From an uncultured Pseudomonadales bacterium (GTDB lineage Bacteria; Pseudomonadota; Gammaproteobacteria; Pseudomonadales; Azotimanducaceae): a DNA stretch of 64,000 nt. Both the position numbers and the translations under genes were made by a program. Below the pieces are notes generated by a model. The model searched no databases and was not told the origin of the DNA. It saw nothing but the letters and a program-made list of their open reading frames with translations. Below, piece after piece: positions 1-8,771 of the stretch (position 1 is its first letter; every line of letters begins with the position of its first letter). Location: NCBI GenBank assembly GCA_958296405.1, contig OY282519.1, forward strand, positions 62,001 to 126,000, given 5' to 3'.

Positions 1-491
1 GAGGCGTCCATCTCGGAATCCGCGATGTACTCCGGGGCGATCTCGATGAAACCCTCCGGGCGGTCTTCCGGATACGTGTCTTGAAAGCGAATCGGCGGCG
101 CCACGCTGATGTAGCGATTCTTCATTTCGTCCAACGGCTTGCGGAACGCCGCCCAAAACGCTGGGTGGTAACGCGGCGCTCCGCCGGCAGACTTGCCCTG
201 GGCGCTCTCCAGCCAGCCATCCACGTCGCCTTCCACTGCCGCATCCATCGGCAACACCCCAATCAGCACGGGGCGTTCGCTGTGTTGAATCAGCTGCACC
301 CGGTCTGCAAGCCCTTGGCGCAGGTATGTGCCCAAGCTGTTCGCCCGCTGTCGCGCCAGCCGCGCGATCTCGCCGCGGTCATGCCCGCCCAAACGGCTCA
401 GCAGGAGCGGCATTTGCTGCTCTTCCCAGTGTTGCTCCACCAATTCCACGATGCGGTCGTTCAAATCGTCTTGTTGCGCAGGTTCACTCAC
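1..491 (-). CDS. Hypothetical protein, C-terminus beyond window edge
   Basis: An open minus-strand frame of 163 codons runs off the left edge of the window. It starts at a GTG at 491 that is preceded by an AGGA Shine-Dalgarno about 7 bases upstream. The product begins MSEPAQQDDLNDRIVELVEQ and is predicted mostly helical and charged at the N-terminus. A more hydrophobic stretch follows (VLIGVLPMDAAVEGDVDGWL), then a segment rich in aromatic residues and proline. No signal peptide, membrane segment or catalytic motif is visible. I do not recognise the family. It is divergent from the fumarase gene, with about 220 bases between the starts. The continuous frame, good ribosome site and sensible composition make it likely to be real. 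Confidence 0.6.
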   Translation of the reverse strand, partial: MSEPAQQDDLNDRIVELVEQHWEEQQMPLLLSRLGGHDRGEIARLARQRANSLGTYLRQGLADRVQLIQHSERPVLIGVLPMDAAVEGDVDGWLESAQGKSAGGAPRYHPAFWAAFRKPLDEMKNRYISVAPPIRFQDTYPEDRPEGFIEIAPEYIADSEMDA

Positions 492-709
492 TTGTTTTTC
501 CTGTCCAGCGTACTGGAAGATGCGCGAGTCTAGGGGCTTCGGCGCCGAGTTTCCAGCCCTGCGGGGATTCCTGCCGCGCCGAGCGCGCGCCCGCACTGAA
601 CTTCGCCCGCATTGGCGCTTCTCGAGCCGGCAGCGACGGCGTCGCTGGGCGGTGGGCAACCGGCCAAGGTGTACCCTTGCACCCGCCGCAGGAGATTTTG
701 AGGCGACGC

Positions 710-2218
710 ATGACGGTGATTCGCGCCGAGGACTTGACGCAGAGCGTGGCGGACGCGCTGCAATACATCTCCTTCTTCCACCCGCCGGACTTCATCCGGG
801 CGATGGCGGCGGCCTACGAGCGCGAGGAGGCACCGGCGGCGAAAGCCGCGCTCAGGCAGGTTTTGGTCAACTCGCGGCTGTGTGCGCTCGGCAAACGGCC
901 GATCTGCCAAGACACCGGCATCGTCAACGTGTTCGTGGACGTCGGCATGGAGGTGGCGTGGGCCGATGGCGGCGATGTGGACGAGATGATCCAAGCCGGG
1001 GTGCGCCGCGCCTGGCTCAACCCAGACAACGTGCTGCGCCCGTCCATCGTGGCAGACCCGGACGGCGCCCGCGGCAACACCCGCGACAACGCCCCGGCGG
1101 TGATCCACTACCGCATCGTGCCGGGAGACAAACTCACCGTCGGGGTGGCGTCCAAGGGCGGCGGCAGCGAAGCGAAATCCAAGTTCACCATGCTGAACCC
1201 ATCGGATTCGGTGGTGGATTGGGTGCTGGACATGGTGCCGGCGATGGGCGCCGGATGGTGCCCACCCGGCTTGCTAGGCATCGGCATCGGCGGCACTGCG
1301 GAAAAGGCCATGCTGCTCGCCAAGGAATCGCTGCTGGCGCCCATCGACATTCACGACCTGTTGGCGCGCGGCCCCGCCAACCGAGCTGAAGCGCTGCGCA
1401 TTGAACTCTTCGAGAAGGTGAACGCCCTCGGCATCGGCGCACAGGGGCTCGGCGGGCTGACGACGGTGCTCGACGTGAAGGTGGCGGACTGGCCCACACA
1501 CGCGGTGAACAAGCCCGTCGCCGTGATTCCGAACTGCACCGCCACGCGCCATGCGCGCTTCGTTCTCGACGGCTCTGGCGCGGCGGAGTTCGCGCCGCCG
1601 AACTTGGAAGACTGGCCAGACCTCGACGATGCCGCCGACAGCGGCGCCCGCCGCGTGAATCTCGACACCATCACCCGCGCCGAAGTGCAAACGTGGCAAG
1701 CCGGAGACACCCTGCTCATCTCCGGGAAGCTGCTGACCGGCCGCGACGCGGCGCACAAGCGCCTAGTCGAGATGATCGACCGCGGCGAAGCGCTGCCGGT
1801 GGACTTCCGCAACCGCTTCATCTACTACGTCGGCCCGGTCGATGCGGTGCGCGACGAGGTGGTGGGCCCCGCCGGCCCAACGACGGCGACGCGCATGGAC
1901 AAGTTCACCCGCGTCATGCTGGAACGCACCGGGCTCTTGGGCATGATCGGCAAGGCCGAGCGTGGCCCCGAAGGCATCGCCGCCATCCGCGACCACGGCG
2001 CCGTGTCGCTCATCGCGGTGGGGGGCGCCGCGTATCTGGTCTCCAAGGCCATCGTGAAGTCCACCCGGCTCGCGTTCGACGATCTCGGCATGGAAGCGAT
2101 CAACGAGTTCGAGGTGCGCGACATGCCGGTGACGGTGGCGGTGGACGCGCGCGGGGAATCCGTGCATCTGCAAGGGCCGCACGAGTGGGCGCAGCGCATC
2201 GCCGCCGCAAACGTGTGA
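710..2218 (+). CDS. Class I fumarate hydratase (iron-sulfur, FumA/FumB type)
   Basis: Catalyses the reversible hydration of fumarate to L-malate in the TCA cycle, using an oxygen-sensitive [4Fe-4S] cluster in the cytoplasm. The 502-residue protein is the fused form, with the alpha-like domain first and the beta-like swivel domain from about residue 330. Three cysteines sit in the class I contexts: Cys66 (ICQDTG), Cys184 (GWCPPG) and Cys276 (PNCTATRH). Their spacing of 118 and 92 closely matches the 119 and 94 of E. coli FumA. The ATG at 710 is chosen because AGGAG lies 15-20 bases upstream and the product then starts MTVIRAEDLTQS. The frame is open further upstream without family similarity. 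Length is slightly below the roughly 550 of FumA. A related class I hydro-lyase such as tartrate dehydratase is less likely, because that enzyme is encoded by two genes. Confidence 0.93.
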   Translation: MTVIRAEDLTQSVADALQYISFFHPPDFIRAMAAAYEREEAPAAKAALRQVLVNSRLCALGKRPICQDTGIVNVFVDVGMEVAWADGGDVDEMIQAGVRRAWLNPDNVLRPSIVADPDGARGNTRDNAPAVIHYRIVPGDKLTVGVASKGGGSEAKSKFTMLNPSDSVVDWVLDMVPAMGAGWCPPGLLGIGIGGTAEKAMLLAKESLLAPIDIHDLLARGPANRAEALRIELFEKVNALGIGAQGLGGLTTVLDVKVADWPTHAVNKPVAVIPNCTATRHARFVLDGSGAAEFAPPNLEDWPDLDDAADSGARRVNLDTITRAEVQTWQAGDTLLISGKLLTGRDAAHKRLVEMIDRGEALPVDFRNRFIYYVGPVDAVRDEVVGPAGPTTATRMDKFTRVMLERTGLLGMIGKAERGPEGIAAIRDHGAVSLIAVGGAAYLVSKAIVKSTRLAFDDLGMEAINEFEVRDMPVTVAVDARGESVHLQGPHEWAQRIAAANV

Positions 2219-2331
2219 CTGCGGCTGGCCTGAGCCGGTTGCGGGGCGCGGTCTCCCGCTGAGTTAGCGATCGCGAAGCTATTGCGAGAGCGGTCAGACC
2301 AGCCATTTTACGGGCCGCGCTCCCGCCACGC

Positions 2332-3102
2332 TTAGCTCGCGTGGGAAGCCTTGACGCGCTCCCAAGCGGCCTTGATTTGCTGGGTGCGTTCGGTGGCGGC
2401 GCGCATCATCTCCTCCGGCAGGCCTTTGGCGGCGAGTTTGTCCGGATGGTGGCGGTTCATCATGCGCCGGTATGCCTGCTTCGCTTGGGCCTCGGTGGCG
2501 TCTGGCGAGATGCCCAGGGTGGCGAAGGCGTCTTCCAAGGGCGGGCCGTCCGCCACAGCGATGGCACCGGCGCCCAACATGCGCTCGATGGCGGCGAAAT
2601 CCCCCTCGCCGATGCCAAGCCCGTGGGCGACGCGCCACAACAGCCGTCGCTCCTCCGGATGCATGCCGCCGTGGGCCAGCGCCGCCCCAAACTGAATCTC
2701 TAGGAACATGCCCACGAGATGGCTGCCGGGGCGACACTCGCGCCGCAACTGCGCCACCACATCGTCTAAGGGGAAGTCCGGCGCTTTGCCGGCATTGAAG
2801 AGTTCCCGCGCCGCCTCGCGTTGGTGGGCGTTCAACCCCAACCGATCCATCACGGCATTGGCAAGCTGAATCTCCTCCGCTGTCACCTGGCCATCGGCCT
2901 TGGCGATGCAACCCATCACGCTGAACGTGGCGCCAAAGAAGGTTGCCTGCACGCGCTCGCGGCGACTGGCCGTTGCCGCGTTGCCCGGCCGCGCCGCGCC
3001 GCCGCTCAGCGTGCCGCCCAGCGCACCGCCCAGCACCGCGCCGATGGGGCCGCCAACGAAGAAGCCGAGCGCGCCGCCAACCAAGGCGCCCCACCAACTC
3101 AC
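2332..3102 (-). CDS. djlA: DjlA-like membrane-anchored DnaJ co-chaperone
   Basis: 256 residues. The N-terminus has a short glycine-zipper membrane segment (about residues 2-32, repeated GG and GxxxG). A TerB-like helical domain follows (about 55-165, containing CIAKADGQVTAEE). The C-terminal J domain (about 188-253) has an intact HPD tripeptide (NRHHPDKLAAKG). DjlA proteins are inner-membrane type III J proteins that stimulate DnaK and are linked to envelope stress signalling. The start is the GTG at 3102, giving (M)SWWGALVGG, with GGGGTGG upstream. It is convergent with the fumarase gene, with about 110 bases between the stops. Domain order and size match the family. Which clients it serves here cannot be told. 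Confidence 0.88.
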   Translation of the reverse strand: MSWWGALVGGALGFFVGGPIGAVLGGALGGTLSGGAARPGNAATASRRERVQATFFGATFSVMGCIAKADGQVTAEEIQLANAVMDRLGLNAHQREAARELFNAGKAPDFPLDDVVAQLRRECRPGSHLVGMFLEIQFGAALAHGGMHPEERRLLWRVAHGLGIGEGDFAAIERMLGAGAIAVADGPPLEDAFATLGISPDATEAQAKQAYRRMMNRHHPDKLAAKGLPEEMMRAATERTQQIKAAWERVKASHAS

Positions 3103-3142
3103 TCAAGCCACCCCAAAACTCGGTGCGCGCAACCAATCCCGC

Positions 3143-3877
3143 TCAAGGTGTGGCCGCCGCGGCACCGCCCTGCTCGCTCAGCCATGCAACGATGTGGCGA
3201 ACATCATCCAACGCAACGCCCACGCTGCTCGCGCGCATCGAGGTGCCCCATGCGTCGTCTGCATGGGCGCCGCGCACACCGACGATGAAGCGGCGCAGCT
3301 GCCGGTCGTTGTACCAAGGCGCTTGGTTGGCCAGCGCCGGCGCCGCGAGCGCTGGCATGCCCTCGGCGCGTTCGCCATGGCAGGCCGCGCAGGGGGCATA
3401 GAGCTCGGCGCCGAGCGCGGCATCGCCGCTGGCAACCGTCTCTGGCAGCGGCGCCGGCAGCGTCTCCAGCCAAGCGGCGAGCGTCGTGCCAGACGCAGCG
3501 TCCAAGGCGACGGCGGCCGCGCGCATCTCCATGCCCTCAGGGTCTTCGGCGTTCGCGCCGCGAAAACCCGCGCGAAAGCTCTCCAGCTGCCGCTCGATGT
3601 AGCTCGCTCGCAAGCCGGCGAGCACCGGCCCATCCACCAGCGCGTTGCCGCGGCCATTGGCGCCGTGGCAAGACGCGCACTCCGTGGCGTAGAGCACCGC
3701 CGCCGGCGCGTCATCCGCCGCGGCGTCTTGGGCGACGCCGGCGAATACACCGCAAACCAACGCAAGGGTGCAGGCCAAAGCATGGCCTGACGCCATGCCA
3801 TGCGCTGGGCCGCGCCGCGTCTCACGCGCCAGCGCCGAGCGCCAACCCGCGGCGCGGTTGCCTAGCGTCGCCGCCAT
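3143..3877 (-). CDS. Periplasmic diheme cytochrome c (c4-like)
   Basis: Two CXXCH haem-attachment motifs are present (CASCH and CAACH) in two similar domains of about 90 residues, as in cytochrome c4. An N-terminal hydrophobic segment (ACTLALVCGVFAGVAQ) ending before AAADDAPA serves as the export signal, so the protein should sit in the periplasm and carry electrons. I prefer the ATG at 3877, with GAGAGGG upstream; it lies 25 bases after the preceding stop. The internal ATG at 3796 would give a more compact signal peptide and cannot be excluded. The frame is open to 3937, but that would overlap the RidA-like gene. This is the third gene of an operon with a RidA-like protein and a Tat-exported flavin amine oxidase. 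It is therefore a good candidate electron acceptor for that oxidase. Confidence 0.85.
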   Translation of the reverse strand: MAATLGNRAAGWRSALARETRRGPAHGMASGHALACTLALVCGVFAGVAQDAAADDAPAAVLYATECASCHGANGRGNALVDGPVLAGLRASYIERQLESFRAGFRGANAEDPEGMEMRAAAVALDAASGTTLAAWLETLPAPLPETVASGDAALGAELYAPCAACHGERAEGMPALAAPALANQAPWYNDRQLRRFIVGVRGAHADDAWGTSMRASSVGVALDDVRHIVAWLSEQGGAAAATP

Positions 3878-3902
3878 CTGAAGCCCTCTCTCGCGCCGGC
3901 GT

Positions 3903-4457
3903 TCAAGGCATGGTGGCGGCGACGGCTTCGATCTCAACCAACATGCCGTCCCTCACCAAACCCGCCACCTGCACTGCGGACCGCGCCGGCAGGCGCGGCT
4001 GCGCCTCGGTGCCGAAGAACTGCGTGTATGCCCGCATCAGGCCGGCGAAATCCATCTTGCCGTCGAGTTCCGGGTCGCCCACGAGAAACACGGTGAGCTT
4101 CACCACGTCGCCCATGCCAAGCCCCAACTCTCCGAGGGAATCCTGCATGCGGATGAGCACACTCATCGCCTGCGCCTCGGTGTCGCCCCAATAGGCGCGG
4201 CTGCCGGGAGCGGCATCGGGGTTCAATGGCTCCGGCACCATGCCGCTGTGGTGAATGAGGCGCGCGTGCGCCGGCGTCTCCACGGCGCGGGCGATGGGGA
4301 ACGTCGACCCGCCGCCCAGCGGGTGGCGCACGATGCCGTCGGCGGCCGCCGCCGCGGCCTCGTCCGCGGCGGCGCCCGGCGCCATCCACAGCGCTGCCGC
4401 CAGCGCCGCGGCCATGCCCAGCGTGTTGCGGCCGATGTTGCGTTGCTTGCTCTTCAT
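3903..4457 (-). CDS. Exported RidA/YjgF-family imine deaminase-like protein
   Basis: RidA proteins hydrolyse reactive enamine/imine intermediates to ketones or aldehydes plus ammonia. The domain is recognisable in residues about 50-184, with the GDTEAQAMSVLIRMQDSL helix and the late GLVRDGMLVEIEAVA strand. Unlike ordinary cytoplasmic RidA (about 130 residues), this 184-residue protein begins with a classical signal peptide (KSKQR, then LGMAAALAAALWMAPGAAADEA). The ATG at 4457 has AGAGGA 6-11 bases upstream, which settles the start. It lies 25 bases after the amine oxidase gene and 25 before the cytochrome gene, all on one strand. Export together with a flavin amine oxidase suggests it clears the imine product in the periplasm. 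That role is inferred from context. Confidence 0.85.
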   Translation of the reverse strand: MKSKQRNIGRNTLGMAAALAAALWMAPGAAADEAAAAAADGIVRHPLGGGSTFPIARAVETPAHARLIHHSGMVPEPLNPDAAPGSRAYWGDTEAQAMSVLIRMQDSLGELGLGMGDVVKLTVFLVGDPELDGKMDFAGLMRAYTQFFGTEAQPRLPARSAVQVAGLVRDGMLVEIEAVAATMP

Positions 4458-4482
4458 GGAATGTCCTCTGAGTGGTTGACTG

Positions 4483-6051
4483 TCACGCCGCCGCGCGCTC
4501 GCGCGCATCGATGTCGGCGAGCGCATGGTGCGCCGAGGCGATGGCGCTCTCCTGCCAGCCCGGCAGGTGGCTCACTTGATCGCCAATCATGTAATGCCGC
4601 CCCGCCGGGCGCTGCAAGGTGGGGAAGTGCTCGCGCATGTCCGCCGGCGTCCAGGTGGCGGCGCAGCCGAGCATGTGGTTCATGCGGTGCCAAGCGACGC
4701 TCACGCCGTTCTCCAGATGGCTGCGGTAGTTCGGATGGATCTTCTCGCCCTGCCTGATGGCCGCTTCCAAGCGCTCGCTCGGCGTCAGCCGCGCCAGCCG
4801 GGCGCCGGCTTCATAGTCGAACACATAGGCGCCGAGGATGACGCCTTTCTCGCCGTGGATGTCGTGCGGCGGATACCAGATTTGCGTGATGTCCTGGCGC
4901 GTCCACGAGATGCCGCCGTATATGCCTTCGTCTTCCCAGAAACGCCGCCGCGCCTGAAAGGCGATCTTCATCAGCTTGCCTCGCGCCGGCGCCGCGAGCG
5001 CCCGCACATAGGCGGCGGGAAAGTTGTGCGCGAGGCCGGTGACGAGATGCGTGGGGATGCTGTTCAGGCAGTAATCCGCCCTCAAGGATCGCGGTGCGCC
5101 GCGCGCGTCGGCGTAGGCGATGTCCACGCCATCTTCCGAGAGCGCGATGCGCTGCACCGGGCACCCGAACTGCACGCCGTCACCAACGCGCTCCATGAAG
5201 GCGTCCACGATGCGGTCCATGCCGCCCACCGGCTGCATCATGGGCGCCGCTTGATCGAAGAATTCGCCCCAGTGCATGAACTCGCGCCAGAAGCTGGTGT
5301 TGAGCAGCTGCGCCGGGTCCAGAGGCGGCTTGGTGACGCCGGCGGCGACCATGCCGCCGCTCGCCAAGCCGCCGCGGCTTGATCCCTTGTAGACGAAGCC
5401 ACCGCTCAAGTCCCCATAGACGCGGGCAAACTCGCGCAGGCGTTCCAAATCGTCCACGGTGAAGGGCGCTGCGAGCGCCGCGGCATCGACGGATTTAGCC
5501 AACAGTTCCGCCATGAAGCCGCGCGCATCGGCCATGTACTCGCGATGGCGCACCGGCTTGCCGTCGAAGCCGGCGTCGTCCTGCACCCAAGCGCTGTAGT
5601 TCTCATTCACGAACAGCTCAAGCGCCACGCCGAACTCGCGGCAGTACCGCAAGATTGCTTGGTGATGGCCGGGAATGCGCGCCGGGCCGGCGTTGAAGTA
5701 GAGGTTTGGATGGTCGTCGAACTCACACACCTGACGGCTGCCGAGTTCATCCACCACATCGCCACCGCGCACCGTGAGGTTCCTGCCCCCAGCGCGGGGA
5801 GACGCTTCCAGCACCGTGCATCGATGCCCGGCCTTGCGCAGCTCATAGGCCGCCGCCAAGCCGCCCATGCCGGCGCCGAGCACGGCGACATGCAGCCCGC
5901 CATCGCGCCCCGGCGCGAGGTTGAGCGGCTGCGCCGCAGCCACCGCCGGCACGAAGCCCAGCGCCTGCGCCGCGGCGTGGACGGCAGCTGCGCCGCCGGC
6001 GGCGCCGACGGCAAGGAGCGCGTTCCGGCGCGATAGTGTTCCGTCACCCAT
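4483..6051 (-). CDS. Tat-exported flavin amine oxidase
   Basis: 522 residues of the FAD-dependent amine oxidase family, which oxidises C-N bonds to imines. The N-terminus carries SRRNALLAVGAAGGAAA, a twin-arginine type signal. The dinucleotide fold is at about residues 54-85 (VAVLGAGMGGLAAAYELRKA, with the acidic VLEASPRAGGR following). The C-terminal FAD contact region HYMIGDQVSHLPGWQESAIASAHHAL is typical of the family. The substrate (amino acid, polyamine or alkaloid-like amine) cannot be read from the sequence. It is the first gene of a minus-strand operon followed by an exported RidA and a diheme cytochrome c. Tat export fits a cofactor-loaded periplasmic enzyme. The cytochrome suggests electrons are passed to the respiratory chain rather than to oxygen. 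Confidence 0.88.
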   Translation of the reverse strand: MGDGTLSRRNALLAVGAAGGAAAVHAAAQALGFVPAVAAAQPLNLAPGRDGGLHVAVLGAGMGGLAAAYELRKAGHRCTVLEASPRAGGRNLTVRGGDVVDELGSRQVCEFDDHPNLYFNAGPARIPGHHQAILRYCREFGVALELFVNENYSAWVQDDAGFDGKPVRHREYMADARGFMAELLAKSVDAAALAAPFTVDDLERLREFARVYGDLSGGFVYKGSSRGGLASGGMVAAGVTKPPLDPAQLLNTSFWREFMHWGEFFDQAAPMMQPVGGMDRIVDAFMERVGDGVQFGCPVQRIALSEDGVDIAYADARGAPRSLRADYCLNSIPTHLVTGLAHNFPAAYVRALAAPARGKLMKIAFQARRRFWEDEGIYGGISWTRQDITQIWYPPHDIHGEKGVILGAYVFDYEAGARLARLTPSERLEAAIRQGEKIHPNYRSHLENGVSVAWHRMNHMLGCAATWTPADMREHFPTLQRPAGRHYMIGDQVSHLPGWQESAIASAHHALADIDARERAAA

Positions 6052-6198
6052 GCTCGCGCCACCATCCTCGGCACACCATAGCCATCAGCAAATGAAACGA
6101 CTTTGCCCGGCGCCGCGCAACCGCGCGCTGGCGCCGATCTTGCTGGGAAGCCCGCCTCGGCGAGCGCCGCTGCCACAACACACGCCCATCGGAGCGCG

Positions 6199-8088
6199 TC
6201 AGCGCGGCTGCAGCGCCGCCAGATTCTCGAACTGCGCCAACGCCTCCGGGTTCGCCAGCGCGCCGACGTTCTTTGGTTGGCGGCCATGCATGAGTTCCCG
6301 CACCGCGAGCTCGGCGATCTTGCCGGAGCGCGTGCGCGGCACGTCCGCCACCTGCAGGATCACCGCCGGCACATGGCGCGGCGATGCGTTCTCGCGAATG
6401 CGGCGGCGCAACTCAGCGCTGAGCGCCGCATCCAGGCACACCCCTTCGCGCAGCGTGACGAACAGCACGATGCGCGTGTCGCCCTGCCACTCTTGGCCCA
6501 CGCACAGCGCCTCCGTGACGGCCTCCACGGCTTCCACCTGCCGGTAGATCTCGGCCGTGCCGATGCGCACGCCGCCCGGGTTCAGCACCGTGTCGCTGCG
6601 GCCGTGGATGATGACGCCGCCATGCTCGGTGAACTCGGCGAAATCGCCATGCGCCCAGATGCCCGGGAACTTCTCGAAGTAGGCGCCACGCAGCTTGGCG
6701 CCGTCGGGATCGTTCCAAAAGCCCACCGGGCGCGACGGGAAGGACTTGCGGCACACCAACTCGCCCTTGCCGCGCGGCAGCGGCGCGCCGTCTTCGTCCA
6801 CGATGTCCACCGCCATGCCGAGGCCCTTGCACTGCAGCTCCCCGGCGTACACGGGCAACAGCGGGTTGCCCAAGGCAAAGCAGGAGATGAGGTCTGTGCC
6901 GCCGGAGATGGACGCCACCGGAACGCCGGGCTTCACTGCTTCGGCCAAGTAATGGAAACCCTCCGCCGGGAGCGGCGAACCAGTGGACAGGATGGCCCGC
7001 AGCGACCCCAGCCGGTGGCTCGCGCGCGGCTTCTCGCCAGCCTTTTCGAGGCCGGCGAAATACTTGGCGCCGGCGCCGAACACGGTGATGCCCTCTGCGT
7101 CGATGAGGTCCATGAGCGCCGCCGGCGTCGGGCTGAACGGGGCGCCGTCGTAGAGCACCAGCGCACAACCGCTGGCGAGGCCGCTCACCAGCCAATTCCA
7201 CATCATCCAGCCGCAGGTGGTGAAGAAGAACAGCCGATCTTCCGGGCGCAAATCGCAGTGCAGCCGATGCTCCTTCAGGTGCTGCAGCAACGTGCCGCCA
7301 ACGCCATGCACGATGCACTTCGGCACTCCGGTGGTGCCGGATGAATAAAGGATGTAGAGCGGGTCGTCGAAGGCGCAGGCGGTGAAATTCAGCGCCGTCT
7401 CCGAGCGTTCGCGGATGATGCGGGCGATGTCCTCCGTCCACAGCAAGCCGTCGATGGATGGGATGGCGGCGCGCGCTTCCAGCACCTTGGCGGCCACGTC
7501 GAAATCCTTGCCCCCGTAACGATAGCGGCGGGTGCCAATCAAGAGCTTCGGGCCGATCTGGCCAAAGCGGTCCACGGCGCCTTGGCTGCCAAAATCCGGT
7601 GAGCAGGAAGACCAGACCGCGCCCAAGCTGGCCGTGGCCAACATCGCCAGCACCGCTTCCGCGCCATTCGGCAGCCAGCCGGCCACGCGGTCGCCTTGGG
7701 TGACGCCGCGCTCGCGGAACTCCGCCGCAAGCCTTGCGACGGCAAGGTGGAGCTCGGCGTAAGAGAGCGCTTGCCGCTCGCCGGCCTCAAAGCGCGCCAC
7801 CAACGCCGGCCGGTCATCGCGCCAGCGCAGCAGGTTCTCCGCGTAGTTCAGCCGCGCGCCTTCGAACCAGCGCGACCCTAAGAAATCTTCGCCGTTGGCG
7901 AGCGGCGTGGCGGCCGTGGCGCTGGCGATGACGCCACATTCCTGCCACACCTGATTCCAGAAGGCGCCGCGTTCGCGCACAGACCAATCGTGCAGCGCCG
8001 CGTAGTCCCCGCAGCCGGCGCGGCGCATGAAGCCCGCGAGCTGCGATTGCGCCGCATCCGGCGCTGGCGTCCAAAGGGGTTCAGCCAT
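6199..8088 (-). CDS. Acetoacetyl-CoA synthetase
   Basis: An adenylate-forming ligase of 629 residues that activates acetoacetate to acetoacetyl-CoA with ATP. The AMP-binding core motif YILYSSGTTGVPKCIVHG is present, as are the WMMWNWLVSGL segment and the C-terminal GRSDTVLNPGGVRIGTAEIYRQVE hinge and TRSGKIAELAVRELM lysine region. These are characteristic of the acetoacetate-CoA ligase branch rather than acetyl-CoA synthetase. The start is the ATG at 8088, preceded by a GGGGGCGG run. It is 29 bases downstream of the first glutathione transferase gene on the same strand, so it may be cotranscribed with it. It would feed ketone bodies or polyhydroxybutyrate breakdown products into central metabolism. 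Confidence 0.9.
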   Translation of the reverse strand: MAEPLWTPAPDAAQSQLAGFMRRAGCGDYAALHDWSVRERGAFWNQVWQECGVIASATAATPLANGEDFLGSRWFEGARLNYAENLLRWRDDRPALVARFEAGERQALSYAELHLAVARLAAEFRERGVTQGDRVAGWLPNGAEAVLAMLATASLGAVWSSCSPDFGSQGAVDRFGQIGPKLLIGTRRYRYGGKDFDVAAKVLEARAAIPSIDGLLWTEDIARIIRERSETALNFTACAFDDPLYILYSSGTTGVPKCIVHGVGGTLLQHLKEHRLHCDLRPEDRLFFFTTCGWMMWNWLVSGLASGCALVLYDGAPFSPTPAALMDLIDAEGITVFGAGAKYFAGLEKAGEKPRASHRLGSLRAILSTGSPLPAEGFHYLAEAVKPGVPVASISGGTDLISCFALGNPLLPVYAGELQCKGLGMAVDIVDEDGAPLPRGKGELVCRKSFPSRPVGFWNDPDGAKLRGAYFEKFPGIWAHGDFAEFTEHGGVIIHGRSDTVLNPGGVRIGTAEIYRQVEAVEAVTEALCVGQEWQGDTRIVLFVTLREGVCLDAALSAELRRRIRENASPRHVPAVILQVADVPRTRSGKIAELAVRELMHGRQPKNVGALANPEALAQFENLAALQPR

Positions 8089-8117
8089 GTGGCCGCCCCC
8101 GCTGGACGCCGCTCCCC

Positions 8118-8735
8118 TCAGCGTGCGCGCGAGGCTTCAATGGCCTTGATGGAGTCGCGCTCCTTCAGCTTCGCCACCATCCCGGCGTAGCCTGGAATGT
8201 CGTCCGCGAGGGCCCAGCCGAACAGCTTCTTGGCCACGCCATCCGCGAGCGGCACGGAAAAGTAGGCGGCAAGGTCTGCATAAGTCGGCTGCTCGCCGGC
8301 GATGTACGGGGCGAAGCGGGCGCGACGGTTGAGTGCCGCCACGCCCTGCTTGAGATTGGCCTTGGCGGTCTCCTTCACCTCGTCGCTCACCGTGCCGCCG
8401 AAGAACGCCTCGCGCAGGCACGGCCGCGCCGCGAGGTCGAGGTACAGTTCGATGTACTTCATCAGCTCCCGCACCTGAGCGCGGCCCAAGGCATCCGCCG
8501 GATACAGGCTGCCACCCAAGTGCTCCGCCACATAATCCACGATGGCGGACGACTCCGTGAGGGCGGCGCCGTCGACCTCCAAGGCGGGCACCTTGCCCAA
8601 GGGGCTCACGGCCAAGTACGCCTCGTCTTGGGAAGGCATCGTGCGCACATCCTCGAACTCGGCGCCGGCTTCAAGGAGCGCGGCCTTGGCGATGTTGTAG
8701 TAATTGCTGACTGGGAATCCGTGGAGTTTGAGCAT
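8118..8735 (-). CDS. Glutathione S-transferase family protein
   Basis: 205 residues with a thioredoxin-like N-terminal domain (MLKLHGFPVSNYYNIAKAALLEAG, then GKVPALEVDGAALTESSAIVDYVAEHL). The cis-proline VPAL and the Glu-Ser glutathione contact ESSAI are both visible. An all-helical C-terminal domain follows from about residue 85. The N-terminal Ser/Tyr region (SNYYN) probably holds the catalytic residue. Enzymes of this family conjugate glutathione to electrophiles. The substrate is unknown. It lies between acetoacetyl-CoA synthetase and a second transferase gene; all three are on the same strand. Confidence 0.87.
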   Translation of the reverse strand: MLKLHGFPVSNYYNIAKAALLEAGAEFEDVRTMPSQDEAYLAVSPLGKVPALEVDGAALTESSAIVDYVAEHLGGSLYPADALGRAQVRELMKYIELYLDLAARPCLREAFFGGTVSDEVKETAKANLKQGVAALNRRARFAPYIAGEQPTYADLAAYFSVPLADGVAKKLFGWALADDIPGYAGMVAKLKERDSIKAIEASRAR

Positions 8736-8771
8736 GGCTGCCTTATCGCGGCTCTATGGGGAGTGCGGATT

